Part shown: piece after piece, positions 55,608 to 63,840 of the stretch | Position numbering within the stretch: position 1 is the stretch's first letter | Layout: every line of letters starts with the position of its first letter | NCBI RefSeq assembly: GCF_002214185.1 | Contig: NZ_CP022161.1 | Coordinates: 248,001-312,000 of the forward strand | Direction: 5' to 3' | Origin: Streptomyces capitiformicae | GTDB lineage: Bacteria; Actinomycetota; Actinomycetes; Streptomycetales; Streptomycetaceae | Length of the DNA: 64,000 nucleotides | Position numbers and translations under genes: made by a program | Notes under the pieces: model-generated | What the model saw: the letters and a program-made list of their open reading frames with translations, nothing else | Databases searched by the model: none | What the model was told of the DNA's origin: nothing

Positions 55608-58600
55608 CCGGCGGTCTCCCGGGCAAGGGCACGCGCGGCGACCCGCGAGGCCCGGCGTGTCTGGGTTACGAGGTCGGCGGTACCGGTGTCCGAGGGCGCC
55701 GTGTGACGCGGGCCGCCCCCCGCCGGGGCCTCAACGGTCCCAGGCTGCGCACCAGGCGTCCGGCGGTGCAATTCGCTGATCCGCGCGGCGAGCGAGCCGA
55801 CGTCGGCGTGCGCGAACATGTCGCCCAGCGCCAGTCGCGGGGCGATGCCCTGGCAGAGCCGGCGATGTGCCAGGACCAGGGTGAGTGAGGTCGCGCCCAG
55901 GGCGGCGAAGGTGCTGTCCGCCTGGACCGGGGATCCGGTGAGATCCGCGAAGACGGACGTGACGTCGTCGAGCACGGCCTGGTCCCGCACCGGGTCGGCA
56001 TGATGCGCGACAGGCGGGACGGAGACGGTGGCGTCCCGCACGGGGTCGGCCGGGGCGATGGAGGCCGTGGCGCCCGGAGAAGGGACCGGTCCGGCGACTG
56101 CCGTGCCCGGGGCAGCCGGACGCTGGACGATCTCGGCCAGTCCCCCGGCGGCGATCCGTGGCTCGAGGCGGGACGACCCGGGCAGTTGCCGCACCCGTCG
56201 CAGCCAGTACGCGGTCGCCTCCAGGGCCTGGTCGGGGGGAAGCACGCCGGGCCTGAGGACGATCGCGGCCTCGAGCCCGAGCGCGGCGGCCTCGTCGAGC
56301 GCGATGGCGGCCCACTCGGTACCGGCCTCCTCCGACGGCACGTCTGCCGCGGATCTCGGCTCGGCGGCGACCGCGGGTTCCGCGGTCTCGGGCCGCCCGG
56401 CGCTGCGAACCTCCTGCCCGCGATACGGGCTCGGGAGGGCCGCATGGTCGATCTTGCCGTTGGCGGTGACCGGCAGCTGGTCCAGGACGACGAACCGGCT
56501 GGGGATCATGTACTCGGGCAGCCGCTCTCGCAGCGCGGCCGCCAAGTCCTCGGGAGACGGAGCCTGGGCGGTTCCCTTCGGTGACAGATGGGCGACGAGC
56601 CGCGGCCGCCCGTCAGGTCCCCGCACGGACGAGGCGACGCACTGCCGCACGCCGGGATGCCGGCTCAGCACCGACTCGATCTCACCCAGCTCGATGCGAT
56701 GCCCCCGGATCTTCACCTGCCGGTCGGCGCGGCCGAGGAATTCAATAGTCCCGTCCACCGTCCACCTGCCCAGGTCGCCGGTGCGATAGAGACGCTGCCC
56801 GAGGACCGGGTGGATCGCGAAGCGTTCGGCGGTCTGGACGGAATCGCCGGCGTAGCCGCGGGCCAGCCCGTCACCGCCGATGAACAGTTCACCGGCCTCA
56901 CCGACCGGGCACGGGGCACCCTGCTCGTCCAGGACGTGGAAGGACTGGCCGCGCAGGGCCCGGCCGTAGGGGATGCTGCGCCAGTTCGGGTCGGTGTTCT
57001 CCACGGGGTAGGTGATGGACCAGATCGACGCCTCGGTGGCGCCGCCCAGGCTCATGAACTCGGCCTGCGGGGCGAGTCTGCGCAGCCGCTCGGGCAGAGT
57101 CAGGGGGATCCAGTCGCCGGACAGCATCACCAGGCGCAGGCTGCGCAGGGCCTCGGCGGCCGCTTCCGGTTCCAGCTCCGCGTACTCGACCAGCATCTCC
57201 AGCAGGGCTGGGGCGGTGTTCCACACGGTGACGCCGTGACGTCCCGCCTGCTCCAGCCAGTGCTGCGGGTCACGCTGCCGGGCGGGGTCGGGGAGTACCA
57301 GGGAGCCGCCGGCGCCCAGGACTCCGTAGATGTCGAAGACCGAGAGGTCGAAACTGAGGGCGGACAGGGCGAGTACGCGGTCGTCGGCGCCGATGCCGAA
57401 CCGGTCCACGATGTCGTCGATGGTGGTGCGGGCCGCGCGGTGCTGGATCTCGACACCCTTCGGGCTGCCCGTGGAGCCGGAGGTGAAGATCGTGTAGGCG
57501 AGGTCGTCCGGGCTCGGCGTCTTGGCGGCCACGAGGTCGTCGGAGGCGGCACGGCGTGCGGGCCTGCCCGTGGCGGTCAGGCGATGCACGGTGACACCCG
57601 GCGGCCAGGCGATCTTCACCCCGCGGCCGACCAGCGCGTGCCGGACACCGGCCCGTTCGCAGACGGCGGCGACCCGGGCGTCGGGCCACGTGGGCTCGAT
57701 GGGCAGGTAGCCCGCCCCGGCGGCGCTGACCCCGAGGACTGCCGTGATCTGCGCGACGCCCTTCTCGCAGGCCACGGCCACGAGATCACCGGGCCCGGCC
57801 TGATGGGCGGTCAGGAGCGCGGCCGTGGCGGCGGCGTTCTCCGCGAGCCGGCCGTGCGTGACGGCACCGGAGGCCCCGTGCAGGGCGGGTCGCTGCGAGT
57901 ACCGTCGGGCGGCTTCCTGCACCGGCGCGTGCAGCAGAGGGCCCGCGTCGGGGAAGGGCGCGACGTCGAGGGGCTCCTCGGGACGGAAGGTCGGGTCCCA
58001 GCCCAGTGCCGGGTCCCGCCATGCGGCGCTCTCCGCCAGTCTGCTCAGCAGCCGGACATGGGCGTCGAGCAGCGCCTGTACGTAACCGGCCGGGAACGCG
58101 CCGTCGACCCAGTCCCAGGCGAGCCGGAGCCGGCCGCCCTCGTCCCACACGATGTGGTCCAGGAGAACCTGAGGAGTCTGGGAGATGCCGTAGACCTCTT
58201 CGCCGATCCACGCGGCGGGCGGCTCGTCGTCACCGCAGAGGCCCACCCCACTGGTGAACACCACCGGGTAACGGGGAGCGGGGGCGGTGTCGGAGCTCCG
58301 TGCGGGGACGTGGTCCCTGAGCACCTCCACCCCGGAGACGGAACGGTGGTCCAGGTCTTCCCAGAAACATCGGTTGACCTCCGCGGCGTAGCCCGCGAAC
58401 CCTTCCCAGCGGCCGGGTTTGAAGGGAGGTGTGCCCACGAGGGCGGTCGTGGTGAAGTCGCCCACCGCGTCAGCCGCCTCACCCGATGTCTCGGGCCGGT
58501 CGAACAGGGTGGTGTTGAGGCATATTCGGTCACCGGCTCCCCAGCGGCCCAGCAGGGCGGCGAAGGCGGCGAGCAGGGTGGCGGTCGGCGTGACGCCGAA

Positions 58601-59680
58601 TTCCGCGCTGCGGGCACGGACGGCGGCCCACGTCGGCGCGTCGAGGGCCGCAGCACTCCGGACGAACCGGGGAGGCGTGGTGTCCTCCGCCTCGCGCAGC
58701 ACAGGAAGGCGCGGGGCATCGGGGAGTCGGGGAGCGCGCTCGGACCAGTAGGCACGGTCGCGTGCCCGCCGTGCGGACCATTCCGGATCGGTCGTACGGG
58801 CCCGCTGCATGTGCGCGAAGTCCGTTTCCGGAACCGGCAGTTGCGCGGTGGGATCCGTGACGAGCCGACCCCACTGACGCATCAGGAGCATCCAGCCCGC
58901 GAGATCGGTGATGAGCACGTCCACGCCGATGTGAAGCCGTGTCCTGCCGTCCGGCAGCAGCGCCGCGTGGATGTCGAAGAGCGGCCAGGTTCCGGTCGGC
59001 CTCACCTGGTGCGAGCGCTCGTGGCGAAGGCGGGACAGTGAGAGGTCGGCGTCGTCCGGGGAGGCGTTCCGCAGGTCGGTGGTGCCGATCCGGTAGGGCC
59101 CGACATCGGCGAGGATCCGCTGCCGTCCGCGTTCGTCCACGGTCATACGGAGCATCGGGTGGTGCTCGATCAGCCGGTTCCAGGCTGCTTCGAGGCGCCC
59201 GAGATCCGCGAGGGGGTCCCCGGCGACGCGGTCGTACTCGTAGTAGTAGAAGGTGGCCACCCCTCCGAGGGGCAGCCCTTCCTGCCGGCCGACGAAGTAC
59301 GACGCCTGAATGGGCGTCAGGGGGAAGGGCCCGCCGTCGTCCTGCGGACTTCCGGTGAAGGCGGGGGCCTGCGTGCCGCCCGGCGCTGCTTGCTCCTCCG
59401 GTCTCCCAGCCTGTTCTTGAGCAGGTGCCTCCCGCACTTCGGCGGCGAGCCGGTTCGCGATGTCCTGAGCCGTGGCGCCGTTGAGGAAGGTCGTGAGGGG
59501 AAGATCGGCATCGGTGCGCTCGCGGATCCGGCGCCGCAGCCGCACAGCGGTGAACGACTCGAGTCCCAGAGCCGACAAGGGTGTGTCCGGCGTGATCAAG
59601 TCGCTCTGTATGCCGAGGACTTCGCCGATACATTCGATGGTGCTTGCGAGGGTGTCTTCGGCAGGGACGAGCTGACTCAT
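55604..59680 (-). CDS. NRPS initiating protein carrier-Cy-A(Cys)-PCP
   Basis: 1358 residues. N-terminal carrier about 8-82 (serine in LGLESFTAVRLRRR), equivalent to the aryl carrier of HMWP2/PchE. Cy about 105-540 (motif DVLITDLAG, last position Gly not Ser). A about 580-1085: FTSGSTGSPKGVE, RTGDLGRW, TANGKIDHAAL. Reading the A4-A8 positions gives D-L-F-N-L-S-L-I-W plus the usual K, the cysteine code of PchE/PchF. A 150-residue linker precedes the C-terminal PCP (serine in LGATSLTLV, about 1262). It joins a starter acid to Cys and cyclises it to a thiazoline. The starter-loading enzyme is not in the window. Start at 59680 (GGAGG 4 bases upstream); the frame continues 20 codons further. Confidence 0.93.
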   Translation of the reverse strand: MSQLVPAEDTLASTIECIGEVLGIQSDLITPDTPLSALGLESFTAVRLRRRIRERTDADLPLTTFLNGATAQDIANRLAAEVREAPAQEQAGRPEEQAAPGGTQAPAFTGSPQDDGGPFPLTPIQASYFVGRQEGLPLGGVATFYYYEYDRVAGDPLADLGRLEAAWNRLIEHHPMLRMTVDERGRQRILADVGPYRIGTTDLRNASPDDADLSLSRLRHERSHQVRPTGTWPLFDIHAALLPDGRTRLHIGVDVLITDLAGWMLLMRQWGRLVTDPTAQLPVPETDFAHMQRARTTDPEWSARRARDRAYWSERAPRLPDAPRLPVLREAEDTTPPRFVRSAAALDAPTWAAVRARSAEFGVTPTATLLAAFAALLGRWGAGDRICLNTTLFDRPETSGEAADAVGDFTTTALVGTPPFKPGRWEGFAGYAAEVNRCFWEDLDHRSVSGVEVLRDHVPARSSDTAPAPRYPVVFTSGVGLCGDDEPPAAWIGEEVYGISQTPQVLLDHIVWDEGGRLRLAWDWVDGAFPAGYVQALLDAHVRLLSRLAESAAWRDPALGWDPTFRPEEPLDVAPFPDAGPLLHAPVQEAARRYSQRPALHGASGAVTHGRLAENAAATAALLTAHQAGPGDLVAVACEKGVAQITAVLGVSAAGAGYLPIEPTWPDARVAAVCERAGVRHALVGRGVKIAWPPGVTVHRLTATGRPARRAASDDLVAAKTPSPDDLAYTIFTSGSTGSPKGVEIQHRAARTTIDDIVDRFGIGADDRVLALSALSFDLSVFDIYGVLGAGGSLVLPDPARQRDPQHWLEQAGRHGVTVWNTAPALLEMLVEYAELEPEAAAEALRSLRLVMLSGDWIPLTLPERLRRLAPQAEFMSLGGATEASIWSITYPVENTDPNWRSIPYGRALRGQSFHVLDEQGAPCPVGEAGELFIGGDGLARGYAGDSVQTAERFAIHPVLGQRLYRTGDLGRWTVDGTIEFLGRADRQVKIRGHRIELGEIESVLSRHPGVRQCVASSVRGPDGRPRLVAHLSPKGTAQAPSPEDLAAALRERLPEYMIPSRFVVLDQLPVTANGKIDHAALPSPYRGQEVRSAGRPETAEPAVAAEPRSAADVPSEEAGTEWAAIALDEAAALGLEAAIVLRPGVLPPDQALEATAYWLRRVRQLPGSSRLEPRIAAGGLAEIVQRPAAPGTAVAGPVPSPGATASIAPADPVRDATVSVPPVAHHADPVRDQAVLDDVTSVFADLTGSPVQADSTFAALGATSLTLVLAHRRLCQGIAPRLALGDMFAHADVGSLAARISELHRRTPGAQPGTVEAPAGGGPRHTAPSDTGTADLVTQTRRASRVAARALARETAG

Positions 59681-59739
59681 CCGGCCTCCGCTCCGTGGAA
59701 AATATGGACGGTGTGATGGGTCATTACGAACATCAGGCA

Positions 59740-60477
59740 TTACTCACCCGTGCGCGTGAGGAGGTGCAGCCCGACATCGGGCTTCCCTACGAGCCGCATG
59801 TCCAGCCCGGCTTCGGCGGCCTCCTCGGCCAGCCTGTTCTCGCTCGCCACCCACCAGCGGTAGTCGACCGTGACCTCGGACAGCGGCATACCGTCCCGCA
59901 GGACGCGGTAGTCCATGCGCCAGGTGATCTCGTCCTCCCCCGAGGGCTCCGCGGTGGCCCACCCCTCGTAGTGGAGGGCGCCCACGGCCGCCGAAGCCAT
60001 CCGGGTGCGCGGAACCTGCTCGGGCGCGAAGGGCGGAGTGACACTGACGATGAGTGCGCCGCCGGGTGCGAGTCGGCGTGAGGCGCTCGCCCACAGGGCC
60101 CGCCGCTCGGCCGGCGGCAGGTGTCCCAGCACGTTCATCGCGACCATCGCGCGCAGGCCGTCAGGGAGCGAGGCATGTGCGGCATCCTCCGCCAGCACCG
60201 TGACCCGCTCGCGCAGTTCAGGGTCATCGTGGACGCGCGCCAGCAGCACGGCACGCATGGCGGAAGAGGGCTCGACAGCCAACACAGGGTCGTCTCCCGG
60301 AAGCGCGGAGCAGATCACCTGGACTCCCCGGCCGGTACCAGCCCCGACATCGACTACCGGTCCGGGCCCCGCCTTCACCTGCTGGAGCGCTTCGGCCAGC
60401 GCCGGGCCAAGGGACTGCCACGTCCCGGCGATCATGAGGTCGAGGTACTCGGCCGAGCGTTCGTACGGATCCAACAC
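59740..60477 (-). CDS. First gene of the metallophore operon: small SAM methyltransferase
   Basis: A 245-residue class I methyltransferase. SAM loop PVVDVGAGTGRGVQVICS (about 40), DPVLAVEPSSAMRAVLLARV, and LRAMVAMNVLGHLPPAERRA. Its size and motifs are like free-standing small-molecule methyltransferases rather than megasynthase domains. A GTG start at 60477 has GGAGG 6 bases upstream. It begins the ten-gene operon, 59 bases before the carrier-Cy-A-PCP gene. It may O-, N- or C-methylate the starter or the finished chain; the target cannot be chosen from sequence. Confidence 0.85.
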   Translation of the reverse strand: MLDPYERSAEYLDLMIAGTWQSLGPALAEALQQVKAGPGPVVDVGAGTGRGVQVICSALPGDDPVLAVEPSSAMRAVLLARVHDDPELRERVTVLAEDAAHASLPDGLRAMVAMNVLGHLPPAERRALWASASRRLAPGGALIVSVTPPFAPEQVPRTRMASAAVGALHYEGWATAEPSGEDEITWRMDYRVLRDGMPLSEVTVDYRWWVASENRLAEEAAEAGLDMRLVGKPDVGLHLLTRTGE

Positions 60478-60504
60478 TGCAACCCTCCGGAGGCTAGTTA
60501 AACA

Positions 60505-60519
60505 CGATTGTCATTTTCA
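60505..60519. promoter_or_regulatory. Zur-like half-site upstream of the metallophore operon
   Basis: Read on the minus strand this is TGAAAATGACAATCG, 28 bases upstream of the operon's first start codon. The left half and centre match the Zur consensus TGAAAATGATTTTCA perfectly; the right half matches only in part. The same AAAATGACRATC core recurs, inverted, at 60711. It is a candidate zinc-dependent operator for the whole operon. Confidence 0.45.
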
Positions 60520-60710
60520 TCTGAACTGGCCACCGACGCAAGGCTGTACACGCCGCCGCCCTTGGCCGAAACACAAGCCGGACATCCACCGCGAGGCCCA
60601 CCACGCCACATACGCGCCTTTTGCGCATCGACATCGCGCGGTACATCGGCGCACTTATCGGCCATACACGCCGTTACAGATCTCGCAAGGGTGACTGAAA
60701 ACCGACAGCC

Positions 60711-60725
60711 ATAAAATGACGATCA
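60711..60725. promoter_or_regulatory. Second copy of the operator-like core, upstream of the P450 remnant
   Basis: ATAAAATGACGATCA shares AAAATGACRATC with the site at 60505 but in the opposite orientation. The two sites would face the divergent NRPS operon and the P450 gene. Between them (60520-60710) I see no gene. Confidence 0.4.
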
Positions 60726-60744
60726 CTTCTATTAGTGGGTTGCC

Positions 60745-61310
60745 CTGTGCAACCCCGGCCTGCCCCGGGTCTCGCCGCTGCCGCCCGGACCCAGCCAGGT
60801 GTCGTTCCTGTGTATGGACGATCCCGACCACGGACGCCTCCGGCGCGCTGTCACCCCGGAGTTCACCCATCGCAGGATCCAGCAGTTGCGCCCCGCCATC
60901 CGAAGCACCGCCGAGCGGCTCTTCGACGAACTGGCCGAGCGCACTCCTCCCCCGACTTCATCGAAGCGGTGGCCCTCCCTCTGCCCGCGCTCATGATCGC
61001 CGGCATCCTCGGTGCTCCGGCGAAGGATCTCGACTTCTTCAGCAGCACATGCGCGCCCATCGCCTCCACCGTTGACAGTCGGGAAGAGATCGGCGCCGCC
61101 TACGCGGCGATGTCCGCCTACCTGGACCGTCTCATCACGGCGAAGGAGGAGGAACCTGGCGAGGACCTGCTCGGCCGTGTGATCCGACGTCATCTCACCG
61201 CCGGGACACTGGACCACAGTGAGCTCGTCGCCGTCGCCCAGCTGCTCATCGCCGCAGGTCCTCGATACGATGTCGAACATGATCGGCCTTGCCTGCACGA
61301 CGCTTCTGCG
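60745..61310 (+). pseudogene. Broken cytochrome P450
   Basis: The first frame gives SFLCMDDPDHGRLRRAVTPE and THRRIQQLRPAIRSTAERLF. After a shift near 60955 a second frame gives FIEAVALPLPALMIAGILGA, EEPGEDLLGRVIRRHLTAG and ELVAVAQLLIAAG. A second shift near 61256 leads to LDTMSNMIGLACTTLLR, the oxygen-binding I helix region. The haem-cysteine loop, ExxR motif and C-terminus are gone. Earlier N-terminal sequence is also short. The family look is CYP105/107-like. It is divergent from the metallophore operon with a shared operator-like core, so it may be a lost tailoring gene. Confidence 0.75.
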
Positions 61311-61591
61311 CCGCGCAGCCCTGCGGATGCGGCAGAAATCGGCTTCCGGGACGACAGCTTCGTCCATGGCCTCCTGACACTGCTGGTTGCCCGGTAGCCC
61401 CGTTCAGTGTCGTGGGAACGAGCAGGAAGCAACAGCTGATGACACCGTGGCCGTCCCAGCTGGTGCCCGCGGGGTCCACCACGGCCACCGACTCGGCACC
61501 CTCCGACGGTTCCGCTCCAGAGGGTGGGCACACAGCTCACTCTGCTCGATGGCGTAATAGAGGGCGTGCACCAGGGCTTTTGGGGTCCGCA

Positions 61592-61675
61592 CCGCAAACG
61601 TAGGCCGTTGAGGCCGACGAACACGGTCGAGCCCTCGTCGCAGACGACGCCGGTGGCAAGGGCAGCCTCCAGACC
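61592..61675 (-). pseudogene. Tail fragment of another HMA-type P-type ATPase
   Basis: A 28-residue stretch reads ATGVVCDEGSTVFVGLNGLR, clearly akin to GVAGHEGSTVIVGLNGLR at the end of the ATPase fragment at 35.8 kb. Nothing else of the gene is left. The surrounding 61320-61590 holds only unrecognised frames. Confidence 0.6.
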
Positions 61676-61906
61676 AGGTCCCAGACAACAGGCCCTCGAT
61701 GAACACCCCGCGAGGACGATGTTCTGCACGACCAACCTTCCGGGCGACGGCGAAAGAGGGCGATCACGGTGGGAACAGTGAAGAACAGGGTGGCTCAGCC
61801 TCATCTGCATCTGAACGACAACTGCCTTGAGTTACCAATGTGGTTGGGCGGCCTCGTTCGATGCGTCCGGCCCGGGAAGACCCAAGCGTTGGTCAACCGG
61901 GCTCGG

Positions 61907-61975
61907 GAACGGTTCGTCCGGCTCCCCACTGCCGGGGCCGGTAGGCGCCGACCAGTCGGCAGACGAGGCGCACAG
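61907..61975 (-). pseudogene. C-terminal fragment of a ZnuB-like metal permease
   Basis: On the minus strand 23 codons read VRLVCRLVGAYRPRQWGAGR then TVP, matching the C-terminus of the intact permease at 11.1-12.0 kb (VVCRLVGSYRLRRWGARR, TVP). The nucleotide similarity is also strong. It is the only visible trace of a second ZnuB gene. Positions 61976-62290 show nothing I can name. Confidence 0.6.
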
Positions 61976-62290
61976 CACCACGGCGTTTCCCTGCTCCGGC
62001 GCCTCTACACAGGCGAGTGCGTCCCCGTGTCAAGCTCGCCGCCTCAAGGCAGGAAACGCAATGGACTCAAGACAGTGCCAGCTGTGCCAGGAAGAACAGC
62101 TTCCAGTCTGGTTCGCGCGACGCTTCTTCTGCCCCAACAGGTCGTCCAGGGCAATCCGACCTTCCAGTACGCAGTACAGATCGCCGCCGTCTGGCGTGAT
62201 GAACGACGTGCGCTTGCCGTACTCGCGAAGCGCTCCAGCGCTGAAGCCGTTAACCTCGCGCTTTCGCGAGTGGGTCTGTCCGGGTCTTGA

Positions 62291-62536
62291 TCAAATGATC
62301 AGGCCCTCCTTGCCGGCCCGGGTGATCTCGATGGTCTTCACCGAGATGTCCATCACCTCGGCCTTGTGCAGCACCGGCAGCACGACCTGCCCGGTGAAGG
62401 TCACGTCGGCCTTCCGCATCCTGGAGACGATCAGCGCCTTGCCCTGCTCCACCTTGCGGAACAGGCGGGCGACGACGAGTACAGCGAACAGACAGACGGC
62501 GACGAGCACGCCGACGCCCACGATCCTGGTGACCAT
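62291..62536 (-). pseudogene. Flotillin N-terminal remnant
   Basis: 81 residues: a membrane anchor VGVGVLVAVCLFAVLVVARL, then RKVEQGKALIVSRMRKADVT, TFTGQVVLPVLHKAEVMDIS and VKTIEITRAGKEGL, the start of the SPFH domain of YqiK-like flotillins. A normal flotillin has 450-500 residues; the frame stops at 62291 and no SPFH or coiled-coil sequence follows. The start and anchor are intact, so a short peptide might still be made. Confidence 0.75.
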
Positions 62537-62613
62537 GGCATACGTCCTTGAGGCGTAAGGGAGTTGTAGCGTGAGGAAGAGAGGCCGGAGGTGAGATCCG
62601 GCGGCGCTTCGGG

Positions 62614-63105
62614 TCAGGCGGCGCAGTTCCGCGCATGGGGCACGGCGTCGCGCGACACGCTCCCGTAGGGATCCCGGCCGCGGGCCTGCTGCAGCGCGGC
62701 AGGGGCGCCCATGCGAGCCTCGCTCGGCACGGACGGCCCCGGTTCATCCGGGAAGAGGCGGTGCAGCGGCCGTACGATCAGGCAGGTTGCTGGCCACGCC
62801 ACAAACAACGCCCCCACGGGTACGACCAAGTGCAGCATCCCGGCGACCGGTGCCGGGGGCGCGAACACTACGAGCAGAGCCGCCGCTCCAACGCTCAAGG
62901 ACCAGGCGAGCACCGTCAGCAGCGAGAAGGCGACCGTTACGGGCACCCCGCCCATGCGCCACGCCCGAAGGTCCACGTCCGTGTCGAAGCTGTCGACGCC
63001 GGCGACGCCCACGGCGGCCAGGAGCCAGAAACAGACGACCACGACGAGGGCAGCGGTCAGCAGGATCGTGGGCATGCCCGTGGCCGCTGACAGAAGTATC
63101 CGCAT
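62614..63105 (-). CDS. YqiJ/DUF1449-like membrane protein, probably damaged at the 3' end
   Basis: A 163-residue open frame with three hydrophobic stretches: ILLTAALVVVVCFWLLAAVG, VTVAFSLLTVLAWSLSVGAA and HLVVPVGALFVAWPATCLIV. Genes of this type normally precede flotillin and end in an OB-fold domain. Here the sequence after RPLHRLFPDEPGP is short and unlike an OB fold, so the 3' part is probably lost or frameshifted. It lies 77 bases upstream of the flotillin remnant, consistent with a decayed two-gene unit. Confidence 0.55.
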   Translation of the reverse strand: MRILLSAATGMPTILLTAALVVVVCFWLLAAVGVAGVDSFDTDVDLRAWRMGGVPVTVAFSLLTVLAWSLSVGAAALLVVFAPPAPVAGMLHLVVPVGALFVAWPATCLIVRPLHRLFPDEPGPSVPSEARMGAPAALQQARGRDPYGSVSRDAVPHARNCAA

Positions 63106-63350
63106 CTCCCGGTCCCCCTCCGCCCACGGCGCGCATCAGTCGTCTCCGACGGCGCACGGTCGTTCCGGGCCTCGATGCCGGGCACCTGCCGGTGTCCGGC
63201 ACCGAAACCATCCGCCGTGCTCCCCACAAGCCATGCTGCACGACCCGATCCCTGCCGCGCATTGCCGGTCCCCGGCAGTGTTCATGAGGGTCTGCATGCC
63301 GATGACCGCTAAGAGACCGTCACCGGCGCGTCAAGAAGCCAGGGGACGAC

Positions 63351-63840
63351 GTGACAGACCGGGAGATTCCCGAGCAGTATCTGGCCGGTTACGCCGAGAT
63401 CCTGGCCAGGTATCGGCCACCGGACGATGCCTCACCCGGGACGAGATCGCCTCCCGCCGCACCCTGGGCGAGCAGGCCACCGAGGCCGGCCACGGGGCTG
63501 CGCGCCCTCATCAACGCGCATCTGACCGCTGCCCGCACGACTTGGCCGGGGACGCCCGGCTCCGCCGACGACTCACTTGCCGCCGTGCAGCAGGTCATCG
63601 ACGCCTTCGCCGAAGGAAACGAACGCGCCCAGCTTGTCGCCGTACGCCAGGAAGAGGCCGGCCGCCGGGAGTTCATCGACGATTTCCTCTACGGCCGCAG
63701 CGACCCCGGCCCTTCCTCGACACCCTCACCGCGTACTTCGACTCCGGCTGCGTCTCCGCCGAGGCCGCCCTACGCCTCACCCTCAGCGTGCGCGCCCTGG
63801 CCTACCGTCTGGAACGCATCCACAAACTCACCGGCGCCAA
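63351..63840 (+). pseudogene. Deleted and frameshifted PucR-like regulator
   Basis: A GTG at 63351 starts REIPEQYLAGYAEILARYR. After a one-base loss near 63415 another frame gives CLTRDEIASRRTLGEQATEA and RREFIDDFLYGRSDPG. Similarity then jumps directly to LDTLTAYFDSGCVSAEAALR and ALAYRLERIHKLTGANPAD, the C-terminal helix-turn-helix of PucR/CdaR proteins, so the middle sensor domain is deleted. After about 63840 the frame again fails. The last 150 bases contain an open stretch (DALSKVEARMQWTCADPAGL) that I cannot identify. Confidence 0.65.

Noticed and set aside
38888..60477. Simple yersiniabactin or coelibactin gene cluster
   Set aside because: Domain content differs (no internal MT domains, no PCP before TE, no starter ligase), and the importer is of nickel/peptide type.
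60481..60540. Iron box (DmdR1/IdeR type) upstream of the metallophore operon
   Set aside because: I looked for TTAGGTTAGGCTAACCTAA-like sequence and found none; the AT-rich element fits the Zur-like pattern better.
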